This document shows positions 44,717 through 54,020 of a stretch of 64,000 nucleotides of DNA, one piece after another. The translations under genes were made by a program, and so were the position numbers. Position 1 is the stretch's first letter. Every line of letters starts with the position of its first letter. The notes under the pieces were generated by a model. That model made no database searches, was not told where the DNA came from, and worked only from the letters and a program-made list of their open reading frames with translations. Origin of the DNA: an uncultured delta proteobacterium (GTDB taxonomy: Bacteria; Desulfobacterota; Desulfobulbia; Desulfobulbales; Desulfurivibrionaceae); contig CAIPYE010000004.1 of the NCBI GenBank assembly GCA_903869265.1, forward strand, positions 124,001-188,000. The letters are read 5' to 3'.

Positions 44717-47278
44717 TTACCATTGCAGTCTTGCGCCCGTCCAGGTCTCGTTTCCCGCGACATGGAGAAGGGCCTTGGAGATCTCTTCCTGGAAAGAAGG
44801 GTTGTTGATCTTGGCGGCAAAGGAGTCCAGGGTATAAAAAACATCCACCACCTGATCGCCATCCGAGCTGATTCTGGCGCGGTGGATGTTGAGTTCAAAA
44901 TCGGCCAGGGTCCGGGTGATGTCGTAGAGCAGTCCTGGCCGGTCATTGGCGAAAACTTCGATGATTGTAAACTGCTCCGAGGCCATATTGTCTATAACAA
45001 CCCGCGGGGCGGCCTGCACGTTTTTTTGACCGGTTCCGCGGAAGGCGGTGCGGAATTTTTCGACCAGACGGTGGCTGAGGCCCAGCCGGTTTTTCAGGGC
45101 CAGATTGAGATCCTCGCCAAGCGCCCGCCAGTCCTGCTCCGCATAGGTTTGCTCCGCTGCGGGGCGGACATTGAGGACATCCACCACCGTGCCGTCATCC
45201 CAGGTGAAAATTTGGGCGCTCACCACATTGAGGCCATGCAGGGCCAGGGTTCCGCAGATTTTTGCCAACAGGCCGGTGGAGTCGTGGGCCATCACCAGGA
45301 CCGACCAGAACAGGGTATGATCGGTGGGTTCGGTGATGGCCTGTTTTTCGTTTTTTAGCTCAGCGCGCAGTTTGAGGTGGTGGACCACCTCTTCCGGGGG
45401 AAAGCTCAGCAGGTATTCTTCCGGCAGGATTTTGCAATCGCTCGGGGCCGCTTTTCCCATCAGCGCACGAACCTGCTCAAGCATCCAGTCGGCCCCCTGA
45501 CTTTTGTCGGGAAGAACCGTATCCTTGCGTTCCAGCAGGTGGACGATTTTGAGGGAGATCTCCAGGAGCAGGGCTCCCTTCCATTCGCTCCAGGCCGTGG
45601 GGCCGGTGGCCTTGGCATCGGCGATGGAGAGCAGATAGAGCATGGTCAACCGTTCCGGGCTCTGGATCTGCTCGGCGCATTGGCGGAGAAAGGCATCATC
45701 CTCAAGGTCGCGGCGTAGGGCGGTTACGGTGAGGAAGAGATGGTTTTCCACAAGAAAGCTGAGACAGGCTGTCTCAGCCTCGGTCAGTCCCAACCGTTTG
45801 CCCACCCCGGCGGCAAGTTTGCTGCCCCGCTGGGCGTGATCTTCATGGTGGCCCTTGCCAATATCGTGCAGGAGCGCGGCCAGAGCGAGGACATGGGGAG
45901 ATTCGACGCCAGCAAAAGGGGTTGTGTTCAGGGTAAGCTTTTTCAGCTCAGCCACGGTTTGCAGGAGGTGGCGGTCAACCGTGAAAACGTGGTAGACATC
46001 GTGCTGGGCCAGGGCGCGGATCTGCTCGAATTCGGGGAGGTAGGCGGTGAGGAGCCCGGTGTCCAGCATGACCGAAAGGACACCCAGCACATCTTTCGCG
46101 TTTTCCAGGACATCGAGAAAGGATTTGGCCATGCGTTTTGAGTGGCGAAGCTTGTCGTCCACCAGATGCAGGTTGGCGGTAACGATTTTCCTGCTGCGAT
46201 GGTGAATTTCGAGGCCCGTTTTTCCGGCGTGGGAAAAGAGGCGCATCAGCAGGTAGGGCCGCTTCTCGATCAACGCCTGGTCGGTGAGGTGGAGACGGTC
46301 TTGACGCACCGTGATTCCCGGCTCGATGGTCTGTTCGACCGGGTTGGGGCGCTGCGAGCCCAGGGTTTCATCGACATGTTCAAAAAACAGGTCGGTGGTG
46401 GTGGCTATGGTTTGCAGGTGTCGGTAGATATCCTGCATGAAGCGTTCAACCCCCAGGGTGCCTTGGGTGTCGGAATATTTGAAGGCCTTGGCCATCTCCA
46501 CCTGATATTCGAAGAACAACTGATCATTTTTCCTGCCGCTGAGGTAATGGAGCTGGTTGCGGACCTTGATCAGGGAATCCCAGGCCTGGGAAAAGGCGGC
46601 TCTTTCCTGGGAGGAGATCAGGCCTGCCTCTTCGATGCCGTGCAGCTCCTGCAGGCCGAAGAGGGCGTGGCTTGTCCAGATCATGGCCTGGATATCGCGG
46701 AAGCCGCCGCGGCTCTCTTTGATGTGCGGTTCCAGCTGGTAACTGTGCATACCATACCGTTGTTGGCGTTCGTTGCGGTGCTGCATCATGTTTTGCAAAA
46801 AAATCTGTCGGTGTCCTGCGATTAATTCCCGGTGGAAGGTCTCCCGCAGGGAGGTAAAAAGCGGCGCCGAGCCTGCCAGATGGCGGGCGTCCAGCAGGGC
46901 CACCTGAAAAAAGAAGTCCTGCCTGGCGTCAGCCAGGCAGGCATCCAATGTTCTCACCCCGTGCCCAACCTCGAGACCTGCATCCCACAGAGGATAAAAC
47001 AGGGCCTCGCTCACCGCCTCGAGGCGATTCTCGGACTCGGGCGTATGGAGCAGGAGCAGGTCGATGTCCGAATAGGGAAACAGCTCTCTGCGGCCATAGC
47101 CGCCAAGGGCGACAAGGCTCATTCCCTCTGCTGCTTCCTGGCAGTTGGCGAAGCAGGAAATGAGGTAGTCGTCGATGAGCTGCGAGTTCTTGTGGAGAAG
47201 GGCCTGGCCGCTCAACCCCTGACGCCAGAGATATTCCAGAGCATCCCGCTTTGCCCGCAGCTCAACATCCACAACCAC
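44717..47278 (-). CDS. glnD: [Protein-PII] uridylyltransferase / uridylyl-removing enzyme
   Basis: 853 residues. Nucleotidyltransferase motif GGYGRRELFPYSDIDLLLL at 59-77, a GlnD linker domain, HD domain (LALAALLHDIGKGHHEDH near 440-460), and two C-terminal ACT domains (LFWSVLVMAHDSTGLLAKI and EVFANDRPGLLYDIT). It uridylylates PII when glutamine is low and removes UMP when glutamine is high. Start GTG 47278 follows the glnB TAG directly; GTG 47272 is a possible alternative. It sits directly after its substrate gene glnB. Confidence 0.95.
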   Translation of the reverse strand: MVVDVELRAKRDALEYLWRQGLSGQALLHKNSQLIDDYLISCFANCQEAAEGMSLVALGGYGRRELFPYSDIDLLLLHTPESENRLEAVSEALFYPLWDAGLEVGHGVRTLDACLADARQDFFFQVALLDARHLAGSAPLFTSLRETFHRELIAGHRQIFLQNMMQHRNERQQRYGMHSYQLEPHIKESRGGFRDIQAMIWTSHALFGLQELHGIEEAGLISSQERAAFSQAWDSLIKVRNQLHYLSGRKNDQLFFEYQVEMAKAFKYSDTQGTLGVERFMQDIYRHLQTIATTTDLFFEHVDETLGSQRPNPVEQTIEPGITVRQDRLHLTDQALIEKRPYLLMRLFSHAGKTGLEIHHRSRKIVTANLHLVDDKLRHSKRMAKSFLDVLENAKDVLGVLSVMLDTGLLTAYLPEFEQIRALAQHDVYHVFTVDRHLLQTVAELKKLTLNTTPFAGVESPHVLALAALLHDIGKGHHEDHAQRGSKLAAGVGKRLGLTEAETACLSFLVENHLFLTVTALRRDLEDDAFLRQCAEQIQSPERLTMLYLLSIADAKATGPTAWSEWKGALLLEISLKIVHLLERKDTVLPDKSQGADWMLEQVRALMGKAAPSDCKILPEEYLLSFPPEEVVHHLKLRAELKNEKQAITEPTDHTLFWSVLVMAHDSTGLLAKICGTLALHGLNVVSAQIFTWDDGTVVDVLNVRPAAEQTYAEQDWRALGEDLNLALKNRLGLSHRLVEKFRTAFRGTGQKNVQAAPRVVIDNMASEQFTIIEVFANDRPGLLYDITRTLADFELNIHRARISSDGDQVVDVFYTLDSFAAKINNPSFQEEISKALLHVAGNETWTGARLQW

Positions 47279-47795
<517 letters not shown>

Positions 47796-47863
47796 GTTTT
47801 GTGGTTTTTCTCGTTTTTCGGCTCCAAGCTGGATAGTTGCCTTTTTGTCTCTGTGGCAGCGTG

Positions 47864-47900
47864 CAGCGGCGGGGATGGTGCGTCTGTCCCCGCACCGCTG
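47864..47900 (-). terminator. Strong hairpin just downstream of amtB
   Basis: CAGCGGCGGGGA (47864-47875) pairs with TCCCCG (47887-47892) and CCGCTG (47895-47900) around a two-base bulge: 12 bp in all. It starts seven bases after the amtB stop on the minus strand and has no U-run, so it may be an mRNA 3' stabiliser or attenuator rather than a terminator. Confidence 0.5.
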
Positions 47901-47906
47901 ATGCTG

Positions 47907-49121
47907 TTAGAGTGAGTACCCGATTTCGCTGTGCTGGGTCAAGTCCAGCCCCTGTTCTTCTTCTTCCTTGCTTACCCGGAGACCGATCACCAAGTCAACA
48001 AACTTGAGGATGATGAATGTTACCACAACCGAGTAGGCAATGGTTGTAAAGGCATCCATGGCCTGGATTCCCAGGAGCTGTGGGTTCCCGAAAAAGAGGC
48101 CGTCCTTCCCTGCGGCATTAACGGCGGTGGTGGCGAACAGGCCGGTGGCCAGAGCGCCCCAGAGACCGCCCACGCCATGAACCCCGACCACGTCAAGGGC
48201 ATCGTCGTAACCGAGGCGGCTCTTGGCGAGAACCGCGAAGTAGCAGAGGGCGCCAGCCACCAGGCCAATAATTATGGCCGAGGTGGAGCCGACAAACCCG
48301 GCCCCGGGGGTAATGGCGACCAGGCCGGCGATGGCGCCGGAGGCGGCGCCCAGAGTGGTGGGTTTGCCCTGTACCAGCCATTCCGCGATAAGCCAGGAAA
48401 GCAGGGCCGCACCGGTGGCGACCTGGGTGGTGAAAAAGGCGTTGACCGCGACGCCGTTTGCCGCCAGGGCGCTGCCTGCATTGAAGCCAAACCAGCCGAA
48501 CCAGAGAATGCCCGCGCCCAACATGGTCATGGTCAAGTTGTGTGGATGAAAAGACTCCTTGCCCCAACCCTTGCGTTTGCCAAACACCAGGGCAGCAACA
48601 AGAGCGGCCGCACCGGAGTTGATGTGGATGACGGTGCCGCCCGCGAAATCAAGGCCGCCGTGGCCGCTGACCCAGCCCCCGCCCCAGACCCAGTGGCAGA
48701 TGGGCAGATAGACCAGGGTGGACCAGAGAACGGTGAACAGAAGGAAAGCGGGGAATTTGATCCGTTCTGCAAAGCTGCCGGTGATCAGGGCCGGGGTAAT
48801 GACGGCGAACATCAACTGAAACGCGCAGAACAGCAAGTGGGGGATGGTTGCCGAGTACTTGCCGGGCTCAAGGCCGACCCCTGCGAGTCCTGCCCAATCC
48901 AGGTTGCCGATCAGGCCGTTAACGTCAGGGCCAAAGGCCAGGGAATAGCCGAAGACCACCCAGAGAATGGAGACGATGCCAAGGCAGACAAAACTTTGCA
49001 GAACCGTGCTGAGAACATTTTTTGAGCGAACCATGCCGCCATAAAAAAGTGCCAGCCCTGGGGTCATCAGCATGACCAAGGCAGTGGCAATCAGCATGAA
49101 TGCGGTATCACCTGTGTCCAT
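47907..49121 (-). CDS. amtB: Ammonium transporter
   Basis: 404 residues, about eleven transmembrane helices. The conserved pore twin histidines are in GTVIHINSG and VVGVHGVGG. The ALFYGGMVRSKNVLS segment near the N-terminus and the DDALDVVGVHG motif fit the Amt family. It conducts ammonium inward and is usually gated by a PII trimer; the glnB gene follows it. No clear signal peptide. A sigma-54 promoter lies about 90 bp upstream. Confidence 0.96.
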   Translation of the reverse strand: MDTGDTAFMLIATALVMLMTPGLALFYGGMVRSKNVLSTVLQSFVCLGIVSILWVVFGYSLAFGPDVNGLIGNLDWAGLAGVGLEPGKYSATIPHLLFCAFQLMFAVITPALITGSFAERIKFPAFLLFTVLWSTLVYLPICHWVWGGGWVSGHGGLDFAGGTVIHINSGAAALVAALVFGKRKGWGKESFHPHNLTMTMLGAGILWFGWFGFNAGSALAANGVAVNAFFTTQVATGAALLSWLIAEWLVQGKPTTLGAASGAIAGLVAITPGAGFVGSTSAIIIGLVAGALCYFAVLAKSRLGYDDALDVVGVHGVGGLWGALATGLFATTAVNAAGKDGLFFGNPQLLGIQAMDAFTTIAYSVVVTFIILKFVDLVIGLRVSKEEEEQGLDLTQHSEIGYSL

Positions 49122-49208
49122 AACTATATCCTCTCTCTAGTGCTCATTGTATTGTTTGGAGTTGTTCATTTGCCAATGGGTAGCTATGCATGCTGGGGGA
49201 AGATAAAA

Positions 49209-49223
49209 GCAAATGTCGTGCCA
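49209..49223 (-). promoter_or_regulatory. Sigma-54 promoter of amtB-glnB-glnD-glnN
   Basis: On the minus strand TGGCACGACATTTGC is an exact -24/-12 match (TGGCAC-N5-TTGC). Transcription should start near 49197, 75 bp before the amtB ATG. This implies RpoN and an enhancer-binding protein such as NtrC, consistent with nitrogen control. The remaining 120 bp up to the next gene are AT-rich with no site I can name. Confidence 0.88.
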
Positions 49224-49370
49224 ATGAATGGTTCTCGCGTAACATGCCGAAATTGCTTTGATTTAATGTTTGTTTCTGGCGTGGGCCGAGAATAATAAAA
49301 TAACAAAAAAGTGGAAACTTTTTAAATTGACCACAAATTTGTCATTTTTCCGATCTTTGGGAGGGTGGGG

Positions 49371-50243
49371 TCAGGAGAGATGGTACTGGTTAAAGATGAT
49401 TGATTCGATGGGAGCCTCGGGCCACTGTTTCATGAGCCAAGCCCGCAGTTCCTTGTTCATCTCGCCACGGGCCAAGGAAAATCGGCGCAACTCATCAAGA
49501 GGCTTGTTTTGGAAAAATTGATAGATGATGTCGCGGACAAAGATCTTTTTTGCGGCAGGGGGATCTTCTTGCTCATCCAGGGAGGCGATAAGGGTGATGT
49601 CAACGAGGACAAAGGTCACGGGCTGATCACTGGCCGGGTTGTTCACCGGAATAATGAAAGCGGGGAAGGCCCATTTTTTTCTGATTTTCCCAGGATGAAG
49701 CTGGCTGGCTTGGCTAAATTCCTGGGAACCGCCTGCGCTTGTGGTTTTGTCAGGAGAAATACCCGTGGCGCCTGGATGCTGGGTTGTCTGGAGAAGGGTT
49801 GGGGGGGGCTTTGAGGTGCCGCTCAAGGCAAACACGATGCCGATTACAAGAAAGGGGAGGGCATACAGGGGGATACGGATAAAAATGGGAAAAGACTGGA
49901 GACGGGTGAACTGTTTTTGCGCGGCTATCTTGACGGAGAGAAGGAGGGCAGTGAGTGCTCCGGCACCGAGAAGGGATTTTGCTGGGGCGATGCCTTGATC
50001 CGGTATGCCGGAAAGAACATCTTTCAGAGAGGAGTCAAGGTCTTGCCCAGCCACTCCGGCAGTGACTGTCGGCTCGTTTTCCTCAAGGAAGAAATTCTCT
50101 TCCTCTTTTTCGTCGGAGAAAAACGAATCATCCTCGGCCTGGAAGGCGGATTCCCAGTCCTCGCCCCAGTTTGTTTCGTCTTGCCCAGCAGGAGTTTCCG
50201 TGCTGGCGAATTGGTCAACAGACTGGGGACGGTCGTCAGCCAT
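49371..50243 (-). CDS. FliL-like single-span membrane protein
   Basis: 290 residues. An acidic cytoplasmic region (1-60; EDDSFFSDEKEEENFFLEENE), a linker, a basic stretch, one membrane helix at about 125-142 (YALPFLVIGIVFAL), a Thr/Ser/Pro-rich spacer, and a C-terminal domain of about 100 residues. This last part follows the FliL pattern: FIIPVNN...FVLVDITLIASL, VRDIIYQFF, then RGEMNKELRAWLMKQWPEAPIESIIFNQYHL. It resembles the fliL product in this window only in pattern. Last gene after cheY; probably motor-related. Confidence 0.65.
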   Translation of the reverse strand: MADDRPQSVDQFASTETPAGQDETNWGEDWESAFQAEDDSFFSDEKEEENFFLEENEPTVTAGVAGQDLDSSLKDVLSGIPDQGIAPAKSLLGAGALTALLLSVKIAAQKQFTRLQSFPIFIRIPLYALPFLVIGIVFALSGTSKPPPTLLQTTQHPGATGISPDKTTSAGGSQEFSQASQLHPGKIRKKWAFPAFIIPVNNPASDQPVTFVLVDITLIASLDEQEDPPAAKKIFVRDIIYQFFQNKPLDELRRFSLARGEMNKELRAWLMKQWPEAPIESIIFNQYHLS

Positions 50244-50251
50244 GTTTTATG

Positions 50252-50629
50252 TCAGAATATTTTGTTGAGTTTTTCGGACAGGGTTTCGGCGGTGAATGGT
50301 TTAACAATGTACTGGCTGACCTTGGCCTTGACCGCCAAGATGATATTGTCCTGCTGTGCTTCCGCCGTCACCATGATAAAAGGCGTATTGGCCAGGCTGG
50401 CGTCAGCCCGGACCGCTTTCAGCAGGTCCAGGCCGGTCATCTTGGGCATGTTCCAGTCCGAGACGATAAGACCGATTTTTTCCGATTTCAGGACATCCAG
50501 AGCGGTTGTGCCGTCGTCCGCTTCAATGATGTTTTTGAAGCCAAGCTGGGTGAGGATGTTTTTTATTATGCGCCGCATGGTGGCAAAATCATCAACCACG
50601 AGAATCTTCATATTAGGATCAGCAGCCAT
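50252..50629 (-). CDS. cheY: Chemotaxis response regulator CheY
   Basis: 125 residues, receiver only. Phospho-acceptor Asp58 lies in VSDWNMPKMTG, the acidic pair is Asp13-Asp14, Thr is in MVTAEA, and Lys in VKPFT. The MKILVVDDFATMRRIIKN start is CheY-like. It carries the chemotaxis signal to the motor protein FliM, whose gene here has the CheY-binding N-terminal motif. It lies between fliA (195 bp upstream) and the FliL-like gene (8 bp downstream). Confidence 0.93.
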   Translation of the reverse strand: MAADPNMKILVVDDFATMRRIIKNILTQLGFKNIIEADDGTTALDVLKSEKIGLIVSDWNMPKMTGLDLLKAVRADASLANTPFIMVTAEAQQDNIILAVKAKVSQYIVKPFTAETLSEKLNKIF

Positions 50630-50824
50630 ATTTCCTCCCTAACAGCTTTATGGTACGAGTGACTTGGTATGTTCGCAGTGTGGGTAATCAACCGCATCTT
50701 TGTTATTGTAACTGTAACATTTGGTTTTGGAAATAAAAAAAGAGGATTGCGGAGAGTCGGCGCATACTTCTGGTTTTTCCTCCCCGGGCTGTGCATAAGA
50801 AAACGGCTGTATTTTATGCATGGA

Positions 50825-51607
50825 TCAACTTGCCAGGGTTTTTTTCAGCTTGGCGCGGAGGCGGAACATGGCCTTGCTGTGCATCTGGGAAATGCGCGAC
50901 TCCGTATAGCCCAACACCTCGCCGATTTCCTTCATCGTGAGTTCGTCTTGATAATAGAGCGAAACGGTCAGTTTTTCCTTGTCCGGCAGATCGGAGATGG
51001 CGTTGGCGATGAGCTCCCTGATCTGGGATAGATTGATGGCCGTGAAGGGGTCGCGGTCGTCCATGGCAAAAGTCTCGGCCAGGGTGGGATCGTTCGCCTC
51101 CGTTGTTTTTTGCCGGAGAAACTCAATATCCATGAAGGTGACGGATTTGGTTTCATCGAGCAGTTTGTAGAAATCATCAAGGGCAAGGCCCATGGTCTGG
51201 GCTACTTCCTCATCCGTGGCTGGTCTGCCCACCTGTTTTTCGATGTCGGCATAGGCTTTTTCCAGGTCGGTTGTTTTTCGCCGGATGGAGCGCGGAACCC
51301 AATCCAGCGCGCGAAGTTCGTCCAGCATCGCCCCCTTGACCCGGAATTCAGCATAGGTTTTGAACTGGACGTTTTTGGAAATATCAAATTTGTTGATGGC
51401 ATCGATGAGGCCGATGATCCCGCAACTGATCAAATCATCGAGCGACACCTGCGCGGGGAGGCGTGCCGCCAGGCGTGTTGCGATATACTTGATCAGCGGG
51501 GTGTAGGTCAGAATCAGCTCGTTGCGTTTTTCGGCGCTGAGCGGTTCTACCTGGCTGAAAAAGGTATTCGTATAGTCTTTGAATTTCGGTGACGGCTGTT
51601 TGTTCAT
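50825..51607 (-). CDS. fliA: Flagellar sigma factor FliA (sigma-28)
   Basis: 260 residues, sigma-28 family. Region 2 is DLISCGIIGLIDAINKFDISKNVQFKTYAEFRVKGAMLDELRALDWVPRS (key residues; about 55-105), region 3 follows, and region 4 has LSLYYQDELTMKEIGEVLGYTESRISQMHSKA (key residues). It directs RNA polymerase to late flagellar and chemotaxis promoters. It starts 57 bp after flhG. No anti-sigma FlgM gene is in the window. Confidence 0.95.
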   Translation of the reverse strand: MNKQPSPKFKDYTNTFFSQVEPLSAEKRNELILTYTPLIKYIATRLAARLPAQVSLDDLISCGIIGLIDAINKFDISKNVQFKTYAEFRVKGAMLDELRALDWVPRSIRRKTTDLEKAYADIEKQVGRPATDEEVAQTMGLALDDFYKLLDETKSVTFMDIEFLRQKTTEANDPTLAETFAMDDRDPFTAINLSQIRELIANAISDLPDKEKLTVSLYYQDELTMKEIGEVLGYTESRISQMHSKAMFRLRAKLKKTLAS

Positions 51608-51664
51608 ACCGGGTCGGCCCGCAGGGGCAAAGGAGATTGATGGCCTGCAATATGAAAAAGTATA

Positions 51665-52555
51665 TTACAGATCAACAAGTCCCTGCCAGAAAAATTTAAT
51701 GTTCCCGTCGGCTTTCATTTCGGGCTCTTCCTGAAAAATATTTCCGGCCAGTTTGCTGAACATCTTGCTGGATGGGGCATCCGGGAAGATGTCCGAGACC
51801 AGACGCTGTTCACGAACCGCAGTGGGCAGCTTGCTGTCATAGGGGATATATCCGAGATAATCCAAGGAAAGAGAATCAAGAAACCGGTCTGCCACAATGG
51901 ACAATTTCCGAAAAACAGACAGGGCCTCTTTTTCGGAACGGGCGAGATTGACCAGGATGCGGAATTTTTTCACGTCATGCCGGCTGGAGAGAACCTTGAC
52001 CAGCGCGTAGGCGTCGGTCAGGGAGGTCGGCTCCGGGGTCAGGATGATGATACGTTCCCGGGCCGCGAGATTGAAGTAGATCACATTATTGTTGATGCCT
52101 GCGGCTGTGTCGATCAGCATGATGTCGATTTTTTGGGCCAGGGCGGACATCTCCGCCAGAAAGTACAACCGTTGCTGTTCTGTGAGGTCCGCCAGTTCCA
52201 TGATCCCGGAGCTGGCCGGCAGGATGAGCAACCCTTCCGGGCCTTGCACCAGAACCTCGGCAAGCGTTTTTTCGCCCATGAAGACGTGGTGGAGGTTGTA
52301 GCGCGGGGTCAACCCCAGCAGGATATCGACATTGGCCAGATTCAAGTCCGCATCAAGAATCAGCACCTTCTTGCCGGCCTTTGCCAAGGCATAGCCAAGG
52401 TTGGTGACGATGTTCGTTTTGCCGACTCCGCCCTTGCCGCTGGTCACGCAAATAACCCGCGGCTGGGGTTCGGTGCTGTTGCGGGGCGCCGCCATTCTTT
52501 CTTTCTGGGGTTGTGAGCGGGTCATAATTCTTTCCAGTGTTTCTGCCTGATTCAT
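51665..52555 (-). CDS. flhG: Flagellar number regulator FlhG (MinD-like ATPase)
   Basis: 296 residues. ParA/MinD-type deviant Walker A GKGGVGKT at 40-47. The N-terminal NQAETLERIM matches the FlhG activator helix (DQAxxLR-type) that stimulates FlhF GTPase. It sets flagellar number and position. The ATG at 52555 overlaps the TGA of a small frame running out of palindromic element copy C (ATGA), and the element edge is 11 bp upstream. flhF lies on the other side of the element. Confidence 0.93.
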   Translation of the reverse strand: MNQAETLERIMTRSQPQKERMAAPRNSTEPQPRVICVTSGKGGVGKTNIVTNLGYALAKAGKKVLILDADLNLANVDILLGLTPRYNLHHVFMGEKTLAEVLVQGPEGLLILPASSGIMELADLTEQQRLYFLAEMSALAQKIDIMLIDTAAGINNNVIYFNLAARERIIILTPEPTSLTDAYALVKVLSSRHDVKKFRILVNLARSEKEALSVFRKLSIVADRFLDSLSLDYLGYIPYDSKLPTAVREQRLVSDIFPDAPSSKMFSKLAGNIFQEEPEMKADGNIKFFWQGLVDL

Positions 52556-52566
52556 GAGAGTTCCCC

Positions 52567-52688
52567 GTAAATGTCCAGCAACACCGCATCTGCTTTGTCA
52601 TCAGCCTGTTTGCATAGGCTGACTATAGCGCACAGGCCTATTCCTCGCATCTGCAGCAGCAGCTGAAGCGGCGCTGCTGAACGTTTAC
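52567..52688 (-). repeat. Palindromic intercistronic element, copy C
   Basis: 122 bp between flhF and flhG. Arms 52567-52587 and 52668-52688 pair at 20 of 21 positions in the minus-strand (sense) RNA; three pairs are G-U. The interior includes a perfect 6-bp hairpin CAGCCT/AGGCTG with an 8-base loop. A 32-residue frame starts at ATG 52650 (minus), shares MR..GL..I..LC.QADDKADAV with copy A, and ends in a TGA overlapping the flhG ATG. Confidence 0.75.
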
Positions 52689-52751
52689 ACTTCAGAGATT
52701 GAGCCATGTTTTCCCGTTCCTGTTGAACGATTACGAGTTCCCCGGCTTTGA

Positions 52752-54005
52752 TCATTGGGTCCATGTGCATTGGGCCTCGGTGGCTAACTCGCCTGCGGCT
52801 GCCTGCCATCCCTGTCCGAACAGGGTCTGCAGAAATTCCCGGGAGGCAAGCAGGAAATCCTCCGGCACCCTCTGGCCGGTGCACAGGCAGGAAATGGGCA
52901 GCGCAGTCCCGGCCAACAACTGGCACAGGGTGGCGTAGGCTCTGGTTTCATCGAGCTTGGAGAGAATAAGCCCTTTGATCTTTAGGGGCTCGTAGGTGGT
53001 GAGGATCTGTTGCAGATCCTCCTTTTTGCAGGTGGCGCTGAGGATAAGATACGGCTCTATCCCGCTTTTCAGGGAAAACCATTCGCCCAGCTCCCGGATG
53101 TGGTTTGGGTCATAGGGGCTCTTGCCTGCGGTGTCTATGATGATCAGATCTTTGTCCTGGTGGCGAAGCAGCGCCGTCTGCAGATCCTTTTTGCGCAGGG
53201 CGATTTCGCAGGGCAACCGCATGATCTTGGCATAGGTCCGCAACTGGTCCGTGGCGCCGATCCGGTAACAGTCCATGGAGAGAAGCGCCACCTTCATTCC
53301 TTCATGGATGCTGTACCAGGCGGCGATTTTTGCGGCGGTCGTTGTCTTGCCCACTCCGGTGGGGCCGATCAGGGCCACCACGGTGGGCGCTTTGCTGATG
53401 CCGATGGACAGAGGGGTTATCTGCAACTGGTCGATGATCTTGTCCCGCCACTTGGCAACCTGTTTCGGGTCGGGCCGTCCATTTTTCTGGGCGGTTTTTC
53501 CGGTCGAGGTGGCGCGGCCATCAAGCTCTTCCTTGGCGCAGTATTGACGCCGTAGAAAATTGGCAAAGCGCAGCCTCAGGTCGTTGGCCTCAAAATGGAC
53601 CTGGGCGGCTTTGGCTGCCTTGCCGGCCTTCTCGGCGGGCAGGGTGCGGGCGGAAAGCTCGGCGGAAAGTCTGCTGTCAAAGCCGGGCTGCTCCATGGCC
53701 GGTTTCGCTGCTGCCTGGCGTGGAGCACCTTTTGGCGGCGTCTGACGCACGGACTGATATCCGTATCCCACTGTCTTTGGCCGTCTCCCTTCCGTGCCAG
53801 TGGCTTCCGGGGGCGGCAGGGTAATCTCCGGTTCCGGGTCGTATTCCATGGCCGCCACGACCTCAATCCTCGGTCCGCCTCTGGATGAGCCGCTTTTTCC
53901 GGGAAGGTTGCGGGTCGAAAGGATAACCGCATCCTCCCCAAGTTCTTCCTTGACCATGGCCATGGCGCTGTAAGTATCCGAGGCTTCAAAACGTTTGATT
54001 CGCAT
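52752..54005 (-). CDS. flhF: Flagellar SRP-like GTPase FlhF
   Basis: 417 residues. N-terminal basic region (MRIKRFEASDTYSAMAMVKEELG), a Pro/Ala-rich linker, an N-domain, and a G-domain with P-loop GPTGVGKTTT, then DTAGKSPYD and ILSKLDETRAYATL. It is an SRP-type GTPase that places the flagellum at the pole together with FlhG. It starts 15 bp after flhA. flhF and flhG are separated by 196 bp containing element copy C, unusual for this pair. Confidence 0.94.
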   Translation of the reverse strand: MRIKRFEASDTYSAMAMVKEELGEDAVILSTRNLPGKSGSSRGGPRIEVVAAMEYDPEPEITLPPPEATGTEGRRPKTVGYGYQSVRQTPPKGAPRQAAAKPAMEQPGFDSRLSAELSARTLPAEKAGKAAKAAQVHFEANDLRLRFANFLRRQYCAKEELDGRATSTGKTAQKNGRPDPKQVAKWRDKIIDQLQITPLSIGISKAPTVVALIGPTGVGKTTTAAKIAAWYSIHEGMKVALLSMDCYRIGATDQLRTYAKIMRLPCEIALRKKDLQTALLRHQDKDLIIIDTAGKSPYDPNHIRELGEWFSLKSGIEPYLILSATCKKEDLQQILTTYEPLKIKGLILSKLDETRAYATLCQLLAGTALPISCLCTGQRVPEDFLLASREFLQTLFGQGWQAAAGELATEAQCTWTQ

Positions 54006-54020
54006 CGCTGCTCCTCACTC

